64,000 bases of DNA from DATLMR01 sp964615905. Its GTDB lineage: Bacteria; Acidobacteriota; Blastocatellia; UBA7656. The translations under genes and the position numbers were made by a program. The stretch's first letter is position 1; every line of letters starts with the position of its first letter. Under the pieces are notes generated by a model. The model made no database searches, was not told where the DNA came from, and saw only the letters and a program-made list of their open reading frames with translations. This document shows, piece by piece, positions 1-9,075 of this stretch. The stretch is from assembly GCA_964615905.1 (NCBI GenBank), contig CAZTUB010000022.1, forward strand, positions 3,342 to 67,341. The letters are read 5' to 3'.

Positions 1-1
1 C

Positions 2-1528
2 CACAGACTATACCGCAGCGGCCAGCGAGGCCAGTTTGGCCTTCTAGCCGATTCTGAGCCAGCACAGCCCGCCCCCGACAAGCGCAGCTTATTGACTCGC
101 ATCTATGAGAACCTGTTTCCAACGGCGCGCGCTGAAATAGGCACGATCCCTGATGGCAGCGGCGGCAATCCCGACGGGACGCTGACTCCTGTGGAGACGC
201 TGATTAATCAGGGAAGGACACTCTTTTTCAACGAGACGTTCGCCGGCAACGGGAGGACTTGCGGCACCTGCCACCGCGAGAACAATAACCTCACCATAGA
301 CGCCAAGTTCATCTCAACGCTGCCGCCGAATGACCCGATCTTCGTGGCGGAATTCGTTCCCGCGCTTTCACAGAATTTTGAGAACCCCGTGTTGATGCGG
401 AAGTTCGGATTGATACTGGAGAATGTGGATGGGTTCAACAACCCCGGCGTCATGCGCGGGACCCCTCACACGCTCGCTCTGCTCCAAAACACGCTGACGC
501 CTGTCTCAAACGGAGGCGATGGGACCACCATCCCGCCAAACGAGAGGACAGGATGGGGTGGTGATGGTGCCCCAGGCACAGGGACCCTCAGGGAGTTCGC
601 CATAGGTGCTGTGACACAGCATTTCACCAAGACCCTAAACCGTGTACCGGGTATAGACTTCCGATTGCCAACCAATGCCGAGCTGGATGCTCTAAATGCG
701 TTCCAGAGATCGACCGGTCGCAGGCAGGACCTTGTTCTGACAGGGCCGGGGGCACTGAGCCTCAAAGGAGAAGTGCCGAGGGAAGGTCAGCGGATATTCA
801 ACAACGGCGGGTCTGTCCTGGGGCAGTCAAACGCGGGAGCAGGGAAGTGCTTCTTCTGCCATTTAAACGCAGGGGCGAGCGACTTTTTCTTCCCCGGACA
901 GAATGCTAATTTCAACACGAACGTCGAGCAGCTTCCGTCCCAACCGGCTGACCTTGTCACTCCACCCCAACCTAACCCGCCGGATGGCGGCTTTGGAACG
1001 GGCACGCCGCCTCCAGGCGTTTTTGGTTTCGGCAACGGCTCGTTCAATACGACCGTATTGGTCGAGGCGGCAGATACAGGGCCGTTCTTCCATAATAATT
1101 CGGTTGCGACTATAGAGGGCGCTGTAGACTTTTATAACAGCACCCAATTTAACACCGCGCCCGGCTTCGGGGCGCAAATAGGCGGGATAAAGCTAGAGGC
1201 CACCGAGGTAGTTGCTGTGGCAGCATTCCTGCGAGTCATCAACGCGCTAGAGAACATCCGGTCGGCCCTTGAGATAGAGACACGAGCCAGAAACGCCAGG
1301 TTCCTCTCCGATGCGACCGACCTGCTGAAGCTGTCGATCAGTGAGCTTGAAGATGCCATTGAAGTCCTGAACTGCGCCGGGTTGCATCCTGAAGCTGTGC
1401 AAAAGCTGCGCAGAGCGGTAGACCTAGATAACCAGGCGCTGGGCACCAATAGCCGGTCGGGAAGGCAAAACTTAATCGACCAGGCTATTTTGCTGAAGAA
1501 CGCCGCCCGAGGCGATCTGGCAAATTAA
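2..1528 (+). CDS. Di-haem cytochrome c / MauG-like peroxidase family protein (5' partial)
   Basis: The reading frame is open back to base 2, so the gene starts left of the window; a TTG at 92 is only an internal codon. Two haem c motifs are visible, CGTCH (about bases 271-285) and CFFCH (about 848-862), which is the arrangement of di-haem cytochrome c peroxidase / MauG-like proteins acting in the periplasm. The region between them (AVTQHFTKTLNR, RREGQRIF-like GQRIFNNGG) fits that family. After the second haem there is a Pro/Gly-rich stretch and a helical C-terminal tail rich in Leu, Glu and Arg. The real substrate cannot be told; peroxidase or another oxidase role is inference. A strong terminator follows at 1611. 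Confidence 0.75.
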   Translation, partial: HRLYRSGQRGQFGLLADSEPAQPAPDKRSLLTRIYENLFPTARAEIGTIPDGSGGNPDGTLTPVETLINQGRTLFFNETFAGNGRTCGTCHRENNNLTIDAKFISTLPPNDPIFVAEFVPALSQNFENPVLMRKFGLILENVDGFNNPGVMRGTPHTLALLQNTLTPVSNGGDGTTIPPNERTGWGGDGAPGTGTLREFAIGAVTQHFTKTLNRVPGIDFRLPTNAELDALNAFQRSTGRRQDLVLTGPGALSLKGEVPREGQRIFNNGGSVLGQSNAGAGKCFFCHLNAGASDFFFPGQNANFNTNVEQLPSQPADLVTPPQPNPPDGGFGTGTPPPGVFGFGNGSFNTTVLVEAADTGPFFHNNSVATIEGAVDFYNSTQFNTAPGFGAQIGGIKLEATEVVAVAAFLRVINALENIRSALEIETRARNARFLSDATDLLKLSISELEDAIEVLNCAGLHPEAVQKLRRAVDLDNQALGTNSRSGRQNLIDQAILLKNAARGDLAN

Positions 1529-1610
1529 CGCAGTTCTGAGTTCGGGATGTCTCATTGCAACAAGTCAACAGTATGAGTGCATCCGGTTAGCGTTGACTCA
1601 GACGCAAGCG

Positions 1611-1645
1611 ATGTGGGAGACGGATTGCCGTCTCCCACATTTTTA
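1611..1645 (+). terminator. Intrinsic terminator of the cytochrome gene
   Basis: A perfect 13-bp stem (arms 1611-1623 and 1628-1640, ATGTGGGAGACGG and its complement) with a four-base loop ATTG is followed directly by TTTT. It lies 83 bases after the cytochrome stop. The rest of 1529-1838 shows no gene. Confidence 0.9.
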
Positions 1646-1838
1646 ATTGCGCCGCCTGTTTGCTAACTCCAATCCTGGGTAGCCGGACTTGTTAATCGCC
1701 GATGCGACCCGTACAGGACTGCGGGCTGGAATCGCTTGCCAGCCCGGTTTGTCTGACCCAGCGCGTTACGCCAGGAAACCTGTGTCACTGGCTCGCTGGC
1801 CTCTGGTGACGCATCAAAATCCGCGCTCGTAATCCGGA

Positions 1839-3143
1839 TTAAGGCGTTTTTATGCGATATGTCTTAAGCATGTTGTCGGCGGCGTCTTTGACCTCAAACA
1901 CAAACTTTCCGGCGGGCAACATCAGGACTGGAGCGTCGCGCCCTGTCATTACTTCCACCTGATCTACGGGCACCGCATCGCCAGTCTCGGTTTCCACGCG
2001 CGCGCGAACCAGGCAACGCGCGGCGGGCCCACAGATGTTTCTCGCAAGCCTGTAGGGCTTTCTATCGCCGCCCAGGCTCAACCATGTTGGCCGGCCGTCA
2101 CGATAAACGCTGCGGGGATGATACAGTGTTGCGTCCACCTTTCCTTTTACCAGTGTCGACAACTCGCCTTTCGCATTTCGAAAGATGGTTGGTCGAGAAA
2201 TCAGTTTCTTCTCGTTCAGATGGCGATATAGCGGGTGCTCGTACTCCGGCGCGCTGTGCTCTGTCATCTCGGTCTGGTCGATTGTGAATGGGTCTATTCC
2301 GGTAATCTCTTTGACCCTTTGGGCCATGGTCTTTGCCCCAACCAGAGTGCCCGACTCGTGTATATGCGCATAGCCCGCGTGCACGAGGATTTTAGCCTTC
2401 GGGCTGTCTTTCAAGATCCGTTCAACAAGGTTCTTAGCCTGCCCTTGCTCGCGGTTATCGGGAGTGTATTCGCCTGTGTACTCGTAAGGCACGACGCGAT
2501 AGCCCAGCTTGAGCGCCAGGCGCACGAGATCGCCGTATAAAGGTTCGTTTGTGTAGTACCCGGTCATCCTATTCGGGTAACCGCGTTGATTTAAGCTCGT
2601 GTCCTTCTCCGACAGTGTCTCGGCCGCGAAATGAGTGAAGCCCTTCCTCCGCAACGCCTTCAGTAATTCATAAGTGAATGCCCGATGCTGCGGCACATGG
2701 TGTGCCTCATTAATCAAAATGATTTGCGAGCCGACAGACGCGCCTAATATAGCATCAAGCGCATCAACTGCCTCGTAGCCTTCCAAATGCGACACGTTGG
2801 GCGGCTTCCCGGTTGATGATTGTCCATAGAGAGAATCAGCATACTTCAGCGCATCGATATAGTTGCCGATCTCCGCGGACGCGTTCATAAGCAGAAGCCC
2901 CGCCATTGATTGCACATCTGCGCTCTGTGGCACGCCAGCCGACTGCGAGTCTTTGGCCCTGTGGTATGGGCGGAGGGATTCAATCTCCATGAGCGGATTC
3001 CCCCTTTCCCGCGCCTCGTTACTCTTCTTTTGGATCTCTTCTAGCAACTCCTCTTTTGTGGGTTCCACTCGTTGCTGCAAAGTGACTGGTGGTGCAGCGG
3101 AGGCGACATAGACGGCGATTAACAATAAAGAAAGCTTTGACAT
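1839..3143 (-). CDS. Exported EreA/ChaN-like (TIKI superfamily) protein
   Basis: The start at 3143 is chosen because GAGG lies six bases upstream and the protein then begins with a clean signal peptide (MSKLSLLLIAVYVASAA); a longer frame to 3173 lacks both. The mature part has a helical, charged region, then a domain with ILINEAHHVPQHR, FAAETL and ILVHAGYAHI. These match the Glu/His motif pattern of the EreA/ChaN/TIKI superfamily, whose members include erythromycin esterases and haem-uptake ChaN proteins. The C-terminal 120 residues look like a separate beta-rich domain. Substrate is unknown; a metal-dependent hydrolase acting in the periplasm or outside is inference. No operon partner is evident: the next gene on this strand is over 460 bases away. 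Confidence 0.6.
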   Translation of the reverse strand: MSKLSLLLIAVYVASAAPPVTLQQRVEPTKEELLEEIQKKSNEARERGNPLMEIESLRPYHRAKDSQSAGVPQSADVQSMAGLLLMNASAEIGNYIDALKYADSLYGQSSTGKPPNVSHLEGYEAVDALDAILGASVGSQIILINEAHHVPQHRAFTYELLKALRRKGFTHFAAETLSEKDTSLNQRGYPNRMTGYYTNEPLYGDLVRLALKLGYRVVPYEYTGEYTPDNREQGQAKNLVERILKDSPKAKILVHAGYAHIHESGTLVGAKTMAQRVKEITGIDPFTIDQTEMTEHSAPEYEHPLYRHLNEKKLISRPTIFRNAKGELSTLVKGKVDATLYHPRSVYRDGRPTWLSLGGDRKPYRLARNICGPAARCLVRARVETETGDAVPVDQVEVMTGRDAPVLMLPAGKFVFEVKDAADNMLKTYRIKTP

Positions 3144-3608
3144 TATTCCTCTTTTCGGTGAGAACTCATACAAAACCCAAAGGCTATAATGCTTCGAATC
3201 ATCTGCCCCGTAAGCTAGATTATCGACCTTTTAATACCCGATTCCCACGCTCGCAAGCAAATGGCTCTTGAACCTTCGCCGCCAAGGAAATACCGGCAAG
3301 TTCTGTCTAATCCTTTCGCGGCGATCTATTTTGCAGGCCAGTAATAGAATCGCTCAGCCGGGGCATCTTTAATAGCGAAGATCATCTCTTGTAATGAGGT
3401 AGATATGAAGCTCAGTTTGATCGTAATGTTAATGATCAAGCGACGAGTAGAACAGGCCCAGGTCAAAAGGCAATAAATATCCGGGGTTCGATGAGCTGAG
3501 AATTTAGGCGTTCTCAGGTAACGGGCCAAAGAGGAATCTTCTCCAGCCGCTGACTAGTTTATCGAACTCCTCAACGAGCATAGTTGCCGTTCTTTAAAAC
3601 TCTTCGAA
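3144..3608. other. Gene-poor intergenic region
   Basis: I see no convincing gene here. A 67-codon minus-strand frame (3326-3529) has no ribosome site and atypical composition. The region separates the EreA-like gene from the end of the glycan operon and would hold the promoter of the former. Confidence 0.5.
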
Positions 3609-4448
3609 TTACTCCCAATGAAGTTCGCATCCGAGAAATTCTTGTAGGCTACGATTGTGAGCCCGGTAGAAATCTGCCAGTAGTTCACGTAACCGTGGTG
3701 CAATATCAGATGGGGGCGCGTGGTTGAACCGGCGAGACAGAATGTCTCTGTAGTCGTGGCGTGGCACTTCGAGGTAATCTTCCAGGTCTTGCATGATGCG
3801 CTTTGCGTTGCCAGGATGACCCAGTTCCTCTGTGATAACTACCCTGATCTGGCCCCGCCCATATTGAGAGACCCAGCTTTGTAACTTATTAAGATAGATG
3901 CCCGGACAGATGTAATGAGTATTCTCCCCTTGCGCGTGTGCTTTCAACTCAGCCCGTATGTCCGTTTCAAAATCCCTTACGTCGAAGCCCAGGGTATTGC
4001 CACCAGCTTGAAAGCGCTGATACATCCGGTGGTGTGAATAAGCCCTATCAACAGGGTTTCGGATCATAAGGATCAGTTTAACGTCCGGTAGGTGTTGATG
4101 AAGAAGCGACGGCGAAACGTCGTGAAAAGTGTTAGCGCTTGCCTCACCTGTGATGTATTCCTTTCCTGGGTCGCGCTCAACCCGGACACTTGCGGGTAAT
4201 GCCGCGCCTGCTTGATCCGATGCCTCCCACTGAAAAAACAGGTCACCTTGATACTCGCGTGTCGGGAACAGGGCATAGTACTCATCAATGTGCGATGCAA
4301 TGTATTCGGGGCTATGCAAACCAAAAAAGTTCGGCTCTTTCTCTGCGCAGGGCAATACATTTGGGTGTGCTACAAGGTAGCGATAAAGGGAGGATGTGCC
4401 GCATTTATTTGCTCCCAGGATAAAGAAGCTTGGACGTAGATGATCCAT
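3609..4448 (-). CDS. Sulfotransferase domain protein
   Basis: Transfers sulfate from PAPS to an acceptor, probably a sugar hydroxyl. The N-terminus FFILGANKCGTSSLYRYL is the 5'-phosphosulfate-binding loop of carbohydrate sulfotransferases, and LILMIRNPVDRAYSHH (about residue 125) is the 3'-phosphate-binding segment with its Arg and Ser. Length (279 aa) is normal for the family. It is the last gene of a six-gene minus-strand operon that starts with an ABC exporter at 8842 and lies 26 bases after the GT9 gene. Sulfation of an exported glycan is therefore the likely role; the acceptor is not known. Confidence 0.88.
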   Translation of the reverse strand: MDHLRPSFFILGANKCGTSSLYRYLVAHPNVLPCAEKEPNFFGLHSPEYIASHIDEYYALFPTREYQGDLFFQWEASDQAGAALPASVRVERDPGKEYITGEASANTFHDVSPSLLHQHLPDVKLILMIRNPVDRAYSHHRMYQRFQAGGNTLGFDVRDFETDIRAELKAHAQGENTHYICPGIYLNKLQSWVSQYGRGQIRVVITEELGHPGNAKRIMQDLEDYLEVPRHDYRDILSRRFNHAPPSDIAPRLRELLADFYRAHNRSLQEFLGCELHWE

Positions 4449-4474
4449 AAATAATCTCTCAAATATGATCTTGC

Positions 4475-5587
4475 TTACTTTGCCCCGGAATCAAATCCGC
4501 TGCCGTAGATAAGATCCTCAGCAGCCGTCAAGACTGCCTCAACCGTTATGCCAGTCAAGCAAGGAGGCTCGATAGGAACCCCGCACGGCGGATCGAAGAT
4601 GCAGTCACAAGGGCTACACGGAAGTTGAACGCGGACGACTCGTTGGCGGTCCGGAAGACACCATGGCCCCCACTTTAGAGGGTCGAGCGGCCCATAAAGC
4701 CCAATTACCGGGGTGCCTACCATGACGGCCAGATGGACTGGACCGCTATCGATGCCAATCACTATGCAAGAGCGGCGGTAGAGCGCCGCCAGCGCACCGA
4801 CTGAAAGCCGTCCTGCCAAACCGTATGCGCATCCGTCGCTTGCCTCTACGACCGCCCTCACAAGAGCATCTTCGCCCGGCCCACCTGGCACCAGCGGAGT
4901 CATGCCCCAGCGTCCCCGTATCTTGATAGCGAGCTCGCCCCAACGTTCGGGCACCCAGTTCTTGAGCGTCCAGCCAGACCCTGGCTGGAAGACTACAGGC
5001 CTCGCGCCCGCCTCGGGAGCTTCGAAAATCACTTCATCGGCGACGACCTCTTCTAACGGGGTCGGGACGAAATTTCCTGGTGTCAACGTCCCATCCTCGC
5101 TAGCAATCGTCACGCCCAGGAAGTTGGCCGCTACTTCAACAAGCTTGAGCGTTTGGATCACGGCATGCCCTTCCTCATAAAAGGGAAGAGCAACGGTCAG
5201 AAATGGTTCTGTATTGGGGGTCGCATAACCGATACGGATCGGGATTTCAGCCGCCACGGCTAGTTCGCCCGACCAGGGGTCTTCGGGGCGAGACAAGATA
5301 ATGAGGTCGAAACGCCCGCGCAGGCTGCTTGCCGTCTGGCTGACAATAGCGCTCCAGATGGCCGGGTCTGGTGACCCGCTCAACGGCGGGAAGGGGAGCG
5401 CAAGCACCTGGTCGATCTCAGGGCAATGTCGGATAACGTCGCCCATTTCAGTCGTCACCAGAAAGCTTATATGAGCGTCTGGGATTGCCGCGCGGAGCGC
5501 AGCAGCGGCGGGCACAGTCAACAGCACATCGCCAAGATGATCCGGTCGGGCTATAAGGATACGAGGCTTAACTCTTTTCTTGCACAC
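4475..5587 (-). CDS. Glycosyltransferase family 9 (heptosyltransferase-like)
   Basis: N-terminal RILIARPDHLGDVLLTVPA is the typical start of GT9 ADP-heptose:LPS heptosyltransferases, and the C-terminal half has VVFQPGSGWTLKNWVPERW and GIDSGPVHLAVMVGTPVIGL, the nucleotide-sugar-binding motifs of the family. GTG start with a purine-rich stretch upstream. Cytoplasmic, acting on a lipid-linked glycan or LPS core. A Cys-rich tail (LPCSPCDCIFDPPCGV) is unusual but is seen in some GT9 proteins. It follows the GT2-like gene by 76 bases and precedes the sulfotransferase. Confidence 0.87.
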   Translation of the reverse strand: MCKKRVKPRILIARPDHLGDVLLTVPAAAALRAAIPDAHISFLVTTEMGDVIRHCPEIDQVLALPFPPLSGSPDPAIWSAIVSQTASSLRGRFDLIILSRPEDPWSGELAVAAEIPIRIGYATPNTEPFLTVALPFYEEGHAVIQTLKLVEVAANFLGVTIASEDGTLTPGNFVPTPLEEVVADEVIFEAPEAGARPVVFQPGSGWTLKNWVPERWGELAIKIRGRWGMTPLVPGGPGEDALVRAVVEASDGCAYGLAGRLSVGALAALYRRSCIVIGIDSGPVHLAVMVGTPVIGLYGPLDPLKWGPWCLPDRQRVVRVQLPCSPCDCIFDPPCGVPIEPPCLTGITVEAVLTAAEDLIYGSGFDSGAK

Positions 5588-5663
5588 TCACCTGCTCCGG
5601 TTGTTAAGAGCTGCACCGCTCGACCTCGTCTGCCGGAAAGCTCAAGTGTCGCCTGCCTGTAAA

Positions 5664-6461
5664 TTACGGGTCGTAATTCAAGCACGGCAGTTGTTGCCCG
5701 TACTTTGTGTAGTACTCTTCATTAAGCTCCAGCTTGTTCTCTTCATAGTTCCAAATGTATGAACACTCGCCAAAGTGTCTAATCTGGTATTCATACTTCT
5801 TTTTCCCGTTTATATTAAGCCAGGTTAAGTGTTTTATATGAGCAATCTCCTCCGGAATGATCTTTCCTTGTAGCTCATGAGACCTGCTGCCATCGTTATA
5901 GAGTATTATGTTATCCGAATAAAACTTACTGATTCCCTGGCATCGATTCGTCCAAAATATTCTGGGAGGGTGAAATCCACTCAGCCAGACTTTGCCATCG
6001 AGTATATAATTCCTAAAATTTATAGCGTACCAATCGGCCAGGTCGTTCTGGCAGACATAATATATTATCGATTCGATTTGTCTCTCTTCATAGATTTCAT
6101 CTCCATCCAGCAACCAGATAAGCTCAACCTTCTGATCCAAAAGATATCTCAAGGCGAAGCCCCTGGTCTCCGCTTCTGAAAAGAACCTCAATTGATTTTT
6201 GTCGGTGATAGAATATGGATCATTTATCAAAGAAAGGTGATCGAACGGGTATTTTTCGCGACATAAAAGCTCGCGCGCGGTCTCAATATCAAGAGCATCT
6301 TCCTCATATCCCAGCTCGGCGTATTCCTTGAACATGCCGTTAACCGCCGCTATCTTGAACTCAATGCCGGGCACTCGCGAGCTAATATCGAACCACGGAC
6401 GAAGCACGCTTTCCAAATTAGCGGCGCAATCAAACAAGCACGCTAGTATGCCTATCTTCAT
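5664..6461 (-). CDS. Glycosyltransferase-like protein (GT2-type fold)
   Basis: The protein contains WLLDGDEIYEERQIE, whose DGD-E segment matches the DxD metal and sugar-nucleotide site of GT-A enzymes, after an N-terminal beta strand MKIGILACLFDCA. Length is 265 aa and there is no membrane segment. Its start lies three bases after the stop of the preceding sulfotransferase-like gene, so they are almost surely cotranscribed and coupled. The gene is clearly AT-richer than its neighbours, which suggests recent transfer. Acceptor and donor are unknown. Confidence 0.65.
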   Translation of the reverse strand: MKIGILACLFDCAANLESVLRPWFDISSRVPGIEFKIAAVNGMFKEYAELGYEEDALDIETARELLCREKYPFDHLSLINDPYSITDKNQLRFFSEAETRGFALRYLLDQKVELIWLLDGDEIYEERQIESIIYYVCQNDLADWYAINFRNYILDGKVWLSGFHPPRIFWTNRCQGISKFYSDNIILYNDGSRSHELQGKIIPEEIAHIKHLTWLNINGKKKYEYQIRHFGECSYIWNYEENKLELNEEYYTKYGQQLPCLNYDP

Positions 6462-6464
6462 AAG

Positions 6465-7217
6465 CTACAAAACATCGTATCCGTAAGCGCGTAATATATT
6501 GTGATCGACGGTTTGCCGAATGATCGCAAGCAGCGTGTCGCTCGACCGGGCCAGGTGATTATCGCTCAGATACCGCCGTCGATCAAACACGAGCGAAGGG
6601 TGCAGCAACTCTGAGCGGGTTTGCCCATCAATGGCGGCTCGCAGGTAGCGCGTCGGCCTGACATAGCGCTCGTGACGCGGCCTGAGTCCCCACAACCGGC
6701 GTGCTCGGTCCAGCGTTCCGTCAAAATCTGTCATAAGGTCTTCAAGCCGAAAAAGCATAGCGCCATCATCGCAATTCAACAGCGGAAGATAGCTCCCGTA
6801 CAATACGTTCCACTGATCTAGCGCCTCGACGATCTGTTCTCGCGGCAGGTCTTCAAGCGGCGGCAAAGACGGCGTATCGTCCAGGCGCGTGAATCTTATA
6901 TAGCTCACAAGCCAGGAGTAGACATATCTTACACTGATCGCGAACTTGACCGTTCCCGCATCGAACGCCGCCCGAACCGCCGACAACTCCTCGCTGCTTA
7001 TGCGGCTGAGCAGCTCTACACTCCTGCCCTCGCCTTCCCAATCTGTCCCGCACCAGTTGAACGGCGTCTCTGCCGTCGCATGTTTCCAGCGCCCAATGTT
7101 CATAAGGACACGCACATTGGTGAAGTTCTCTTCCAGCGCGAATTTGACGAGATTAGTCCCCGTGCGCATCGCACCCTGTTGTTTTACAAAGGTGACATCA
7201 TCAGGAGGGCTCATATC
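6465..7217 (-). CDS. Sulfotransferase-like P-loop protein
   Basis: The segment FVKQQGAMRTGTNLVKFALE near the N-terminus is like the phosphosulfate loop of sulfotransferases (R-T-G-T-N variant). The rest is alpha-helical, with Arg-rich motifs (VSYIRFTRL, LFRLEDLMTDF) where that family binds the 3'-phosphate. I chose the ATG at 7217, 20 bases after the permease stop; a TTG at 7271 would overlap the permease. No strong ribosome site distinguishes them. It is the third gene of the exporter operon and the second putative sulfotransferase in it. Family assignment is moderate; another nucleotide-dependent transferase is possible. Confidence 0.6.
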   Translation of the reverse strand, partial: DMSPPDDVTFVKQQGAMRTGTNLVKFALEENFTNVRVLMNIGRWKHATAETPFNWCGTDWEGEGRSVELLSRISSEELSAVRAAFDAGTVKFAISVRYVYSWLVSYIRFTRLDDTPSLPPLEDLPREQIVEALDQWNVLYGSYLPLLNCDDGAMLFRLEDLMTDFDGTLDRARRLWGLRPRHERYVRPTRYLRAAIDGQTRSELLHPSLVFDRRRYLSDNHLARSSDTLLAIIRQTVDHNILRAYGYDVL

Positions 7218-7236
7218 AATTGGTTTAAAACCGGCC

Positions 7237-8088
7237 CTAAAGTACGACACGCGGGTATAGCCGCGCCCCAATAATCACCAGTATGAGAGTCGTGGCACCC
7301 AGCACGCAAAAATCTACACCTACTCCGAAACTGCTTGTCCCGTTCCTGATCATCAAAGCTCTTAACGCGTCCACTTCATAACTCAGAGGGTTGAGACGCG
7401 AAATCAGGCGAAGCCAGTCCGGCATGATTGAGATCGGATAGATTGCGTTGCTGGCGAAGAACAACGGCATGGTCATTATTTGACCTATACCCATGAATCG
7501 CTCGCGGGTCTTAGCCAGACAGGCGACGACCAGCGAGAAGGTCGAGAACAAAGCCGCGCCAAGAAATACGACGGCCAGCACTCCCGCGAGGGCCAAAGGG
7601 TTCCAGTTCATCTTTACCCCCAGCGCGAGCGCAAGCGCGTATACGATCACTACTTGAGAAAGCGAGCGTATCCCGGCCGACAGTGCCTTACCCATCACCA
7701 ATGCAGCGCGCGGAGTGGGGCTGACAAGAAACTTGCTCGTGATTCCCAGATCGCGCTCCCAGATAAGGCCCACTCCATAAAAGATGGAGATAAAAAGTAC
7801 GCTCTGTGCGAGGATGCCCGGCGTCATAAAATCGAGATAAGTGATATCGCCCGTCGGGATTATTTGAGCCCTGCTGAACACGTGGCCGAACAACAACAGC
7901 CATAGCGCGGGCTGGACGGCGCGCGTTAGCAGCTCAGTGAAATCATGACGCAGCTTGCGGATTTCCAGTTCGGCAATCGTCAAAGTCTTATTCACAAATG
8001 ACGCGATTGCTTCGAGCGGACTTGCCGGAGCTAACAGCAATGAATCAGCCAAGCCGCCGGGCTGTGCGTCTCCCTCTTGCAGCCTCAC
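7237..8088 (-). CDS. ABC-2 type exporter permease (DrrB-like)
   Basis: Six hydrophobic segments can be read, and the ABC-2 core is clear (AVQPALWLLLFGHVFSRAQ, DYLDFMTPGILAQSVLF-like, ITSKFLVSPTPRAALVMGK). I place the start at the GTG at 8088 because GGGAGGAG lies eight bases before it; the frame continues to 8139 without a ribosome site. The start overlaps the ATPase gene by 44 bases, which implies translational coupling. With the ATPase it forms an exporter of the DrrAB/NodIJ type in the inner membrane. Because sulfotransferases and glycosyltransferases follow, the cargo is probably a glycolipid or polysaccharide intermediate; this is inference. Confidence 0.88.
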   Translation of the reverse strand: MRLQEGDAQPGGLADSLLLAPASPLEAIASFVNKTLTIAELEIRKLRHDFTELLTRAVQPALWLLLFGHVFSRAQIIPTGDITYLDFMTPGILAQSVLFISIFYGVGLIWERDLGITSKFLVSPTPRAALVMGKALSAGIRSLSQVVIVYALALALGVKMNWNPLALAGVLAVVFLGAALFSTFSLVVACLAKTRERFMGIGQIMTMPLFFASNAIYPISIMPDWLRLISRLNPLSYEVDALRALMIRNGTSSFGVGVDFCVLGATTLILVIIGARLYPRVVL

Positions 8089-8842
8089 GATAGTCTCCTC
8101 CCGATTCCAGCGTATCCCCGGCAAAGTGAATGAATACATCGCCCAGCGTCGATAGCTCCTGGCCGAGAGAGGCCTTCAGGCGGTCCGGAGCATCAACGAC
8201 AACCACGCGCCCCAGGTGCATGATCGCTACGCGACTGCAAACGCTATCGGCCTCTTCCATGTAATGAGTCGTCAACAGAATTGTTGTCTTATAGTCAGCG
8301 CGCAGCCGCTCGATGTGTTCCCAAACCGCTTTGCGGGCTAACGGGTCAAGCCCTACCGTAGGTTCATCGAGAAATAACAGCGGCGGCCTGTGTAACGTTG
8401 ATTGCGCTATCTCCAGGCGTCGAATCATCCCGCCCGAGTACTGGCGTACAAGCTTATGTGCAGCATCGGTCAACCCCATGAAAGCCAGCGCGTCACGCAC
8501 AACCGACTCTCGCCGCCGGGCAGGCACGTCGTATAGCTTGGCAAAAATGAGCAGGTTCTCGTAGGCGGTCAGCGAGCCGTCAACCGAGATCGTCTGCGGC
8601 ACATAGCCGATCAGTCGCCGCACGCTCCCGGCATTGCGAGCTACGTCATAGCCGGCGACAGATGCCTGGCCTGATGTCGGAGGCAAAAGGGTTGTGAGCA
8701 TTTTAATCGCAGTAGTCTTTCCCGCGCCGTTCGGTCCCAACAACCCCAATACCTCTCCCCGTTCCACTGAAATGCTCATCGCATCGACCGCTGTCAGCTC
8801 GCCAAACTTGCGCGTGAGCGCCTGGGTTTCTAGAATCACCAT
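8045..8842 (-). CDS. ABC exporter ATP-binding protein (DrrA-like)
   Basis: Walker A GLLGPNGAGKTTAIKML, signature YSGGMIRRLEIAQ, Walker B LLFLDEPTVGLDP and H-loop LLTTHYMEEAD are all intact, in the form typical of DrrA-type exporters. I use the ATG at 8842 (a TTG at 8857 is the alternative) because GGGG is seven bases upstream. First gene of the minus-strand operon that runs to 3609. The C-terminal 30 residues are encoded in the overlap with the permease gene. Energises export by the adjacent permease. Confidence 0.9.
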   Translation of the reverse strand: MVILETQALTRKFGELTAVDAMSISVERGEVLGLLGPNGAGKTTAIKMLTTLLPPTSGQASVAGYDVARNAGSVRRLIGYVPQTISVDGSLTAYENLLIFAKLYDVPARRRESVVRDALAFMGLTDAAHKLVRQYSGGMIRRLEIAQSTLHRPPLLFLDEPTVGLDPLARKAVWEHIERLRADYKTTILLTTHYMEEADSVCSRVAIMHLGRVVVVDAPDRLKASLGQELSTLGDVFIHFAGDTLESGGDYREAARGRRTARRLG

Positions 8843-9023
8843 CCCTATGCCCCACAAGATATGCTTATCCTGACGGATTCGACACGAACAGAGTACCCGG
8901 TTTCAGTGGAGCAACTCAATTGATCCGGCCTGAAATTTTGAGCGAGAGACTAAAACAAACCGAGTGAGAGGGTGCATTAGAATAGCGGCGACAAACGCGG
9001 CGCTGTGATAAACCGGCTTTCGA

Positions 9024-9062
9024 CCGGCCATCCCTTGCAGAGTACCCGCAAGGGATGGCCGG
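9024..9062 (-). terminator. Strong hairpin after the multicopper oxidase gene
   Basis: A perfect 15-bp stem (9024-9038 with 9048-9062, nine-base loop) lies 14 bases past the oxidase stop codon. There is no long T run on the minus strand, so termination by the hairpin alone, or protection of the 3' end, are both possible. The rest of 8843-9023 is the promoter region of the ABC operon. Confidence 0.6.
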
Positions 9063-9075
9063 TGCGCTTGCCAGC

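Noticed and set aside
3326..3529. 67-codon minus-strand frame, faintly HicB-like at its end
   Set aside because: Similarity is confined to about ten residues and there is no ribosome site or partner toxin.
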